A stretch of DNA of 64,000 bases, from contig JBCCRO010000021.1 in the NCBI GenBank assembly GCA_039201605.1, positions 27,651-91,650 on the forward strand. The letters are read 5' to 3'. This stretch comes from CADEDH01 sp039201605. Its GTDB lineage: Bacteria > Actinomycetota > Acidimicrobiia > Acidimicrobiales > SZUA-35. A program made the translations under genes and the position numbers. The notes beneath the pieces are model-generated. The model had not been told where the DNA came from. It made no database searches and worked only from the letters and a program-made list of their open reading frames with translations. Shown here one piece after another: positions 58,146 to 64,000 of this stretch. Position 1 is the stretch's first letter. The number at the start of each line of letters is the position of its first letter.

Positions 58146-59837
58146 TCACCCGCTGGTCTCGCCGGACGCGTCCACGGCCCGGAACAGTTCGGCAGCGAGT
58201 CGCCCCCGTTCCATTGGGTCCACGATCTCGGTCAACGTTGCCTGCAGCAGTCGCTCGCGGTCGTTGGCCAAAGACTCCTTCTGCGCTGCGGCTTCCTGAA
58301 TCTCCATCGCGAACGAGTCGAGCGCATCGTTCGCTCCGAGCAAGACGTCGACAATCACACTGTCGGTCCTCATCACGATACGACTCTCCGACATCAAGAC
58401 ACCATCGACGGCCATCGGGTTCGCGGCCTGATTGATTGGTCCCTGCCTGAACCGGTACCAGCGGGAATCGTCCGGTGCTTCGATCTCGTTGGTATCCACG
58501 TCAGCGTCGACTGTCGACTCACCCGTCGACGGATCGAAGTCGACCGATTCCAGTGTCAGTGCGGCCCTGCCGTCGGCACCAACAGTCACGTGGGCGGTCT
58601 GAAGGATCTTGATGGCCGTGTGGACGTAGTGTTTGGGTTTCACGACCTCCGTGAGGAAGGTCCCCAGCTGTGAGATCGGCACCTCCCGCCACACGCCGCT
58701 GTTGCCGGTTGTGAAGCCGACGTTGAGGCCGACGAGGTGGACCTTGGTGAAGTACTCCTGGTTCAGTTCTCGGAACACAAAGTTGAGGACCCGCCTCATG
58801 TTGACGTTCGAGATGACCCGCTCTGTCACCGACTCGAACCCGGACTCCTCAGACCGTTCGGTGCTTGAGGTGATCGACAACTCCCGTTTTGACGACGCCT
58901 CGCGGGCATGCTCGCTGACAGCATCGGTGAGCTGGCGAGCGAAACGCTCGCGTCCGGTCTGGTATTCACCCGACGCGGTGCCCTTCACCGACGCCGACCC
59001 CCAACCCCACGAACCACCTGCTTTCGCCTCGACCGCCCACTTCTCGTTCTTTGAGCGTGTCACCTTGTCGGTGGACTCGGCCTGCACCTTGGACGTGAAC
59101 CGGTCCTTGGCGGACTGATCGTGGGAATCCACGATGCTGGACGCCTCCTTGATGCTCTCCGTGGTGGACTGCCAGTGCTTCACCCGAATCGTGGTTTCCT
59201 CACCCGGCAGCAGCGTGAACGTTCGGACGGTCCGGCCCGCACCGTAGGTACCGAGGAACGAACTGATCGCATACCGCTCAATCAAGAACAACGCTGGAGC
59301 GGAAGCGGTGTCGATGTCTTGGAAGCTCCCCACGAACCGACCTGCGGCGTCACGGCTAGGTAAGAACAGCCGCTTCTCCAAGGCGAACTTCGCGAACGCC
59401 CGGGTCGCTTCGTACACATCAGAAGACTCCTCGCCGTACACCCACCCGTACGACGACTGGTGAGTGAACGGGTTCGGAATCGCCGCCTCCGGATCGTCGA
59501 AATAGCTCGTCGTTCCGTGGGTTCCGGGCATCGCCTCACCGCTCAGCAACTTCAAAGCAGCCGACGACAGACGGCTCTCAACTCCCATCCGGCGCAGGTG
59601 CTCCCGGAAGAACGCAACCGCCTTCAGACGATCGACCCCACTCTCAGCACTGATGCCCGCCCGCTCGAGTAACGCCTCCACGGACTCGCCAGTCACAGGT
59701 AAGTAGTCGTCGGGCTCAAGGTCAACTTCCAGGCGAGTTGTGCGATACCCCTCGATCCGTCCCGGCAGCGGCAGATGCCGATCAATCTCGATCATCTGAT
59801 CACGACCGGCTAGTTCCTCTAAATCGTTGTCCGTCAT
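58146..59837 (-). CDS. 563-aa protein of unknown family, possible caspase-associated effector
   Basis: The ATG at 59837 follows GGGAGGGA at good spacing. Residues 1-200 are mixed, with a conserved-looking SYGWVYGEESSDVYEATRAFAKFALEKRLFL. Residues about 215-330 are a long Ser/Thr/Glu/Lys/Gly segment with alternating polarity (TLLPGEETTIRVKHW, AGGSWGWGSASVKGTASG), followed by NMRRVLNFVFRELNQEYFTKVHL. The C-terminus ends in a coiled-coil-like helix (DALDSFAMEIQEAAAQKESL). There is no signal peptide or classical membrane helix. The alternating stretch could be an inserting beta hairpin as in pore-forming proteins, but I recognise no family. It is coupled to the caspase-fold gene. Confidence 0.6.
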   Translation of the reverse strand: MTDNDLEELAGRDQMIEIDRHLPLPGRIEGYRTTRLEVDLEPDDYLPVTGESVEALLERAGISAESGVDRLKAVAFFREHLRRMGVESRLSSAALKLLSGEAMPGTHGTTSYFDDPEAAIPNPFTHQSSYGWVYGEESSDVYEATRAFAKFALEKRLFLPSRDAAGRFVGSFQDIDTASAPALFLIERYAISSFLGTYGAGRTVRTFTLLPGEETTIRVKHWQSTTESIKEASSIVDSHDQSAKDRFTSKVQAESTDKVTRSKNEKWAVEAKAGGSWGWGSASVKGTASGEYQTGRERFARQLTDAVSEHAREASSKRELSITSSTERSEESGFESVTERVISNVNMRRVLNFVFRELNQEYFTKVHLVGLNVGFTTGNSGVWREVPISQLGTFLTEVVKPKHYVHTAIKILQTAHVTVGADGRAALTLESVDFDPSTGESTVDADVDTNEIEAPDDSRWYRFRQGPINQAANPMAVDGVLMSESRIVMRTDSVIVDVLLGANDALDSFAMEIQEAAAQKESLANDRERLLQATLTEIVDPMERGRLAAELFRAVDASGETSG

Positions 59838-60243
59838 CGGGTTCCCTCCCTCACCAATGTCCATTCAAACATGGTCTGGCCAAGCCATGCAGAGCGACGC
59901 CGCCCCTAAGCGAGTTGCGCTGATGCCGACGCCCGCTTGAAACGAGGGCGATGATTTGTGCAACAACACCTGCGGCGAAACCCGGGGTCAGGCGTCGAAC
60001 ATCGAGCGCAGTTTGGCTACGAAGCTGCGGTCGCCAGTTCAGCCAGCTGCGATGAGCGCGATCCAGACGGGAAGGATCAATGCTACGAAGGACCATCGCA
60101 CGGTACTGAACCGGAGACCACCCATAGCGCCACCATCTTGCGAGTCGTCCGGACTCGGTGGCGGTGCCCAAGGCTCCGCTGCGGTGTCGGGTCCTGAACG
60201 CTTGAGCATCCAGAGATCGCCCCTGCTAGTCACCGGCTCACCA
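59838..60243. other. 406-bp interval with a possible decayed gene end
   Basis: This contains the promoter of the 563-aa gene. On the minus strand, a frame ending at 60039 carries RFSTVRWSFVALILPVWIAL, a membrane-helix-like tail just before its stop. It may be the C-terminal end of the broken DUF4062 gene (60465-60941), now separated from it by an ISL3 fragment. I cannot support an intact gene. Confidence 0.35.
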
Positions 60244-60470
60244 CCCGAGCCGGTCGGTGGGTGTGTGAACAGGTCGGCCGCTACGCCCGAACGGTGTCCG
60301 AGGTCGCCGATGCGATGGGGCGTGACTGGTACGCCGTCAACGATGCGGTGGTGGCATACGGCGAGGCCTTGATCGATGCCGATGATGACCGAATCCCAGT
60401 CGTTCGGGCGTTGTCGTTGGACGAGACCCTGTTCATGCGCCAGGGGCCGTGGCGCATGAACAGCGGTGGT
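60244..60470 (+). pseudogene. Third ISL3 transposase fragment
   Basis: VCEQVGRYARTVSEVADAMG, then RDWYAVNDAVVAYGEALIDADDDRIPVVRALSLDET and LFMRQGPWR, matches the region before the DDE core of the copies at 51681 and 55729, but is more divergent. It is only about 75 codons long. Its right edge joins the DUF4062 remnant near 60468. Confidence 0.65.
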
Positions 60471-60941
60471 GCGCACGTTCGACTGCGTGAGCGAGCTCGG
60501 TGGTCGAGGCGAACGGTGAGAAGACCAGTTCCTGCTCTCGCCGTAGCCGTTGTCTGAACGCAAGCTGCCTTGAACAGCGGGGTTCCTCGAAGAACGCAGT
60601 CGGCGCCTGCGTTGCCTCCCACATGAACAGCAGATACGGCTTGCCGAGGCGCCGGGCTTCGCCAAACTCCAGCTCCACAACGAGCGCTCGTCTGGATCGT
60701 CTGCGACCACGGAGCCATGGCGGTAGCCGATGATCCCGAGATACACGTCGCACTCCGCCACCGTGCGGCGGCACATCTCGGCCGGCACCACCGGTTCGGC
60801 GTGAAAGGTCGTGTCTTGCTCATCGGTGTAGACACCGCCCTTGATGGTGGCGATAGTCCGCATCACCGTCGCCACAAAGCTGTCGTTGCCGTCGGTCGGG
60901 TGGCGACCAAGCTCGCTGGTGTGTGAGGCGAACACTCGCAT
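60465..60941 (-). pseudogene. DUF4062-domain gene, frameshifted and truncated
   Basis: From an ATG at 60941 the frame reads MRVFASHTSELGRHPTDGND and later EMCRRTVAECDVYLGIIGYRHGSVVADDP, the DUF4062 domain that often heads STAND/NACHT-type immune proteins. Near 60680 the frame breaks, and the homologous sequence goes on in another frame (VVELEFGEARRLGKPYLLFMWE...FRQRL). At about 60465 it ends in the ISL3 fragment. It is divergent from the TIR-NB-ARC-WD40 gene, with 117 bp between starts. Confidence 0.7.
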
Positions 60942-61058
60942 AGTCGACGAGCAGTCGCGCAGAAAGTGCGAGCCGACCGACACCTGGACTTGACCCAAAC
61001 CCGTCCGGCTAGCCTCGGCATATCGCCGACCGCCGAGACCGAGGGGATTGCGCCTGAC

Positions 61059-64000
61059 ATGGGCGACGGGGTGACCGTCTTCTTGAGCTATTCGCGCAGT
61101 GATGAGTTTGACCAGCTCGTTGCTCAGAAGCTCGATGTCCTTCTGCGTCCTCTGAGCGACATCGGCAACGAGATCTTCTACGACACCCGCAATCTCGAGG
61201 TCGGCGAAGACATCGACCCACTGGTCGACAAGGCAATGTCGGTCACCGATATCGCAGTGCTTCTGGTCAGTCCCGACTACCTGGATTCGAAGCGATACGC
61301 CCGCCGCCGGGAGCTGCCGGCGCTGCTCGTCCGCCACGAAGTGGGGGAGTGCTCGCTCGTCCCGATAATGGTCCGTCGAGCTCCCGGTTGGAAGCTCGTC
61401 GACGGTCTCCACGGCAGGCTCTTCGCCAACGACATCGACGCACCGCTCCAGGAGGACCTGGACCAGCTCGACGGTGCCCTTGGCCGGATCGCCGAGCTGA
61501 TTATCGATCGCGCCATCGCCAGGTCATCCGACGAACCCGTCGTCGAGCCTGGTCCGAGCGACTACAGGTCGGATCCGGCCGTCGATGCGCCTGCGGTCGC
61601 TGTCCACCTCGAGCCCTCTGCTGAACCGGGCCCGCTTGTCGGCGTGCCCAGTCTGCCGGCCGAGCTGTTCGATCGCCCGGAGGCCATCGCCGCTGTCCGG
61701 GAAGCGCTCACCGACGATGCGGTCGCTGGCATCTCAGGGGCCCGGGGCGCATCGGCGTTCGGGCTCGCCGGCCAGGGCGGCATCGGCAAGACGACGGTAG
61801 CCGTTGCGGTGGCCAACGACCGCGACGTCCGCCGGCTCTTCCCCGACGGCGTGATCTGGCTAACGGTCGGCGAGCACCGCAATATGCTCGAGGCCCAGGT
61901 CTCGCTCCTTCGCCTCCTCGGGGATCCGGGCGATGTGCGTACGATCACCGAGGCTCGGGAACGGCTCGAATCGAGGCTTACCGATGGGCGACGACTGGTC
62001 GTGCTCGATGATGTGTGGACCGCGCAGCAATTCGAGCAGCTCGCGCTTACCGGCGGCCGGAGCCGGACGCTGGTCACAACCCGGCACCGGTCCCTGGTCC
62101 TGGATCCAGCCGGAGCGGCGGTCCACGAACTCGGTGAGCTCACCGGCAGAGACGCAGAGGACTTCCTCGCCCAAGCTACCGGTCCCGCGTTCAGCAGCCT
62201 CGATGTCGACGTGGATGCCATCGTTCAAGCCACTGGTGGGGTGGCGCTCGCCCTCGCTCTCGTCGGCGGTGCACTCCGCCATGGTGTCGAGCCCGAGACT
62301 GTGGTCGCGAAGCTGCAGACCGACACGTTCGGTAACCATCCGTACGCCAACCAGTTTCGGGCGCTCACCCTTGCGGCCGATTCACTCGACGAGGAGCTGT
62401 GGCGGAGCTATCTGTCGCTTGCCGTGTTCCCGAGCGACACCGATATCCCCACGAGCATCGTGGAACGCTGGTGGGCCTATCACTTCGAGCTCGCGCCTTC
62501 CGAAGTCGGCCGGCGACTCACGGACCTTGCCTCACGCAACCTCCTCGAGGTCGACGGCGAGCATCTGCGTTTCCACGACCTCCAGCACGACTACATCCGC
62601 TTTGCCAACGTCGCTGTCGCATCCGCCCTGCACTCCGACTTTATCGAGGCGACTCGCCCGGACAGCGGCAACTGGCACGATCTCAATCCAGCAGATTCCT
62701 ACCTCTGGGAGCATGTCGCCGACCATCTCATCCAAGCGGACGTGCCCGTCCACCCTGTGGTCGTAGAACCGGCGTGGGTGGTTCGGCGGATCGCATGGTT
62801 CGGTATTGCTGCCCTTGAGCGAGACCTACAGGCTGCCATCGACCAAGGCTTGCCGGGATCTTCGGCTGCCGAGTTGCTGCTCGGCAGCCTCGGCGGAGTC
62901 GCACACCTGATCCCAGGACGAGGAGTGGCTGAAGTCGCTCGCAGCTGCCGCCTCCAGCTTCCTGAGCTCCCGAGCGGACGGTCGTGGGCTGATGTCCTAC
63001 CGGGTCTTTCGGCGACCAGAGCGGCTCCCAAGCAACTCGGTGGCAACTCTCTGCGACGAGTTCTTGAAGGTCACGCCGGCGGGGTGTTGTCGGTGGGGTG
63101 GTCGCCTGATGGGACCCGTCTTGCTTCGGCCAGCGACGACGGGACTTTGCGGGTGTGGGACCCGGCCACCGGTGACACCACCATCATTCTCGAAGGTCAC
63201 ACCGACTGGGTGCGGTCGGTGGGGTGGTCGCCTGATGGGACCCGTCTTGCTTCGGCCAGCGACGACGGGACGGTGCGGGTGTGGGACCCGGTTACCGGTG
63301 ACAGCACCAGGGTTCTTGAGGGCCCGACCGACTGGGTGCAGTCGGTGGGGTGGTCGCCTGATGGCACCCGCCTCGCCACAGCCAGCACCGACCAGACGGT
63401 GCGGGTGTGGGACCCGGCCACCGGTGACACCACCATCATTCTCGAAGGTCACACCGACTGGGTGCGGTCGGTGGGGTGGTCGCCTGATGGGACCCGCCTC
63501 GCCACAGCCGGCTACGACAACACGGTGCGGGTGTTGGACCCTGCCACTGGTGACAGCACCAGGGTTCTTGAGGGCCACACCGGCGGGGTGTTGTCGGTGG
63601 GGTGGTCGCCTGATGGCACCCGTCTTGCGTCTGCCAGCTACGACAACACGGTGCGGGTGTGGGACCCGGACACTGGTCACCTCACCGTTGTTCTTGAGGG
63701 CCATACCGACTGGGTGCGGTCGGTGGGGTGGTCGCCTGATGGCACCCGTCTTGCTTCTGGCAGTGGCGATGGGACGGTGCGGGTATGGGACCCTGCCACT
63801 GGTGACACGGGCATGGATCTTGAGAGCCACACCGACTGGGTGGTGTCGGTGGGGTGGTCGCCTGATGGGACCCGTCTTGCTTCTGGCAGTGGCGATGGGA
63901 CTGTGCGGGTGTGGGACCCGGACACTGGTCACCTCACCGTTGTTCTTGAGGGCCACACCGACTGGGTGCGGTCGGTGGGGTGGTCGCCTGATGGCACCCG
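61059..64000 (+). CDS. TIR-NB-ARC-WD40 STAND protein (runs off the right edge)
   Basis: From the ATG at 61059 the frame is open to the window end (over 980 codons). Residues 1-110 form a TIR domain (VTVFLSYSRSDEFDQL...VLLVSPDYLDSKRYARRREL), with Glu85 at the catalytic position. An NB-ARC module follows: P-loop GQGGIGKTT (239-247), Walker B RRLVVLDDVW (about 312-321), LVTTRHRS and a TGGVALALALVGGAL helical domain, then a winged helix. From residue 668 to the edge there are WD40 repeats of exactly 42 residues. This is the plan of signal-activated NLR-like proteins: WD40 sensing, NB-ARC oligomerisation, TIR effector. The ribosome site is weak (GAGGGG, about 13 nt away). Confidence 0.88.
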   Translation, partial: MGDGVTVFLSYSRSDEFDQLVAQKLDVLLRPLSDIGNEIFYDTRNLEVGEDIDPLVDKAMSVTDIAVLLVSPDYLDSKRYARRRELPALLVRHEVGECSLVPIMVRRAPGWKLVDGLHGRLFANDIDAPLQEDLDQLDGALGRIAELIIDRAIARSSDEPVVEPGPSDYRSDPAVDAPAVAVHLEPSAEPGPLVGVPSLPAELFDRPEAIAAVREALTDDAVAGISGARGASAFGLAGQGGIGKTTVAVAVANDRDVRRLFPDGVIWLTVGEHRNMLEAQVSLLRLLGDPGDVRTITEARERLESRLTDGRRLVVLDDVWTAQQFEQLALTGGRSRTLVTTRHRSLVLDPAGAAVHELGELTGRDAEDFLAQATGPAFSSLDVDVDAIVQATGGVALALALVGGALRHGVEPETVVAKLQTDTFGNHPYANQFRALTLAADSLDEELWRSYLSLAVFPSDTDIPTSIVERWWAYHFELAPSEVGRRLTDLASRNLLEVDGEHLRFHDLQHDYIRFANVAVASALHSDFIEATRPDSGNWHDLNPADSYLWEHVADHLIQADVPVHPVVVEPAWVVRRIAWFGIAALERDLQAAIDQGLPGSSAAELLLGSLGGVAHLIPGRGVAEVARSCRLQLPELPSGRSWADVLPGLSATRAAPKQLGGNSLRRVLEGHAGGVLSVGWSPDGTRLASASDDGTLRVWDPATGDTTIILEGHTDWVRSVGWSPDGTRLASASDDGTVRVWDPVTGDSTRVLEGPTDWVQSVGWSPDGTRLATASTDQTVRVWDPATGDTTIILEGHTDWVRSVGWSPDGTRLATAGYDNTVRVLDPATGDSTRVLEGHTGGVLSVGWSPDGTRLASASYDNTVRVWDPDTGHLTVVLEGHTDWVRSVGWSPDGTRLASGSGDGTVRVWDPATGDTGMDLESHTDWVVSVGWSPDGTRLASGSGDGTVRVWDPDTGHLTVVLEGHTDWVRSVGWSPDGT
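63060..64000 (+). repeat. Near-identical 126-bp WD40 tandem repeats
   Basis: Seven full units and the start of an eighth begin every 126 bp (63060, 63186, 63312, 63438, 63564, 63690, 63816, 63942). The unit encodes VLEGHTDWVRSVGWSPDGTR then LASxSxDGTVRVWDPxTGxxx. The framework codons are almost invariant, and changes cluster at a few positions: the two residues after GHT, the residues around SxSxD, and the last three. Confidence 0.92.

Noticed and set aside
57248..59837. Interpretation as a classical bacterial gasdermin system
   Set aside because: The partner protein is about twice the size of bacterial gasdermins and shows no gasdermin-like N-terminal or C-terminal lipidated cysteine pattern that I can see.
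60039..61412. A single 457-codon minus-strand gene
   Set aside because: It crosses the reverse of the TIR domain, the DUF4062 remnant and an ISL3 fragment. Only the DUF4062 part is protein-like, and that part is frameshifted.
63060..64000. 126-bp periodic repeats resembling CRISPR or satellite DNA
   Set aside because: They are in-frame WD40 units of a STAND protein.

Overview
The window is very GC-rich and densely packed with genes. It carries several actinobacterial markers: a WhiB regulator with an AT-hook tail, F420-type reductases, an acyl-ACP desaturase, iniA/iniC-like dynamin GTPases, DUF5317 and DUF6356 proteins, and many GTG, TTG or apparently leaderless starts. I read it as the chromosome of an actinobacterium, probably of the Acidimicrobiia lineage. 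That placement is inference from gene content, not from a phylogeny.

The left part (1-49.9 kb) looks like ordinary chromosome. It opens with an iniBAC-like membrane-stress locus: two acidic IniB-like proteins (1-837 and 7350-7964), a large LuxR-type ATPase regulator (1055-3604), two overlapping dynamin-like GTPases (3755-7110) and a poly-gamma-glutamate hydrolase-like gene coupled to the second acidic gene. Both acidic genes have a 20-bp palindrome of the form ACCCCC-N8-GGGGG about 40 bp upstream of a TACGTT/TACGGT -10 hexamer, so they are probably co-regulated. Next come a TlpA/CcdA thiol-redox pair, a whiB7-like gene behind an intrinsic terminator, an acyl-ACP thioesterase, oligoribonuclease, dUTPase, a GGDEF-EAL protein, a LigD-like DNA ligase, an acyl-ACP desaturase under a perfect palindrome, threonine ammonia-lyase, an M20 amidohydrolase and an Lrp-type regulator.

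The middle (28-43 kb) is a metal-homeostasis district. It holds a zinc ABC transporter (ATPase, permease, and a binding protein with a 7 x 14-residue His/Glu-rich loop), a Fur-family regulator, an ArsR/SmtB regulator sitting on a perfect 11-2-11 operator, and a translationally coupled 97-aa His-rich protein. A siderophore-interacting protein and an iron-siderophore binding lipoprotein follow, then a GDT1-type cation transporter, a FetAB-like exporter with an RpiR regulator, and an MptD-type ECF transporter (S, T, fused A1A2). From 43 to 49.9 kb there are assorted single genes.

At 50,126-50,167 (minus strand) lies a clean 42-nt 3' half of a tRNA-Lys(TTT), from anticodon loop to discriminator base, with no 5' half. 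This is the signature of an integrase attachment site, and its orientation puts the inserted DNA to the right. Everything to the right fits a genomic island: degraded IS481, ISL3 and IS1182-like pieces, a 38-bp repeat present at both 50.3 and 57.1 kb, and lower-GC cargo. The cargo looks like immunity or cell-death modules: (a) a TIR protein followed 13 bp later by a KGGVGR-type P-loop ATPase with one membrane helix and a discoidin-like outer domain; (b) a 563-aa unrecognised Gly/Ser/Glu-rich protein followed 4 bp later by a caspase-fold (DUF4347-like, His112/Cys149) protein; (c) a broken DUF4062 gene; (d) a TIR-NB-ARC-WD40 STAND protein whose 42-residue WD40 repeats are nearly identical and run off the right edge. 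Pairs (a) and (b) are the strongest candidates for undescribed systems.
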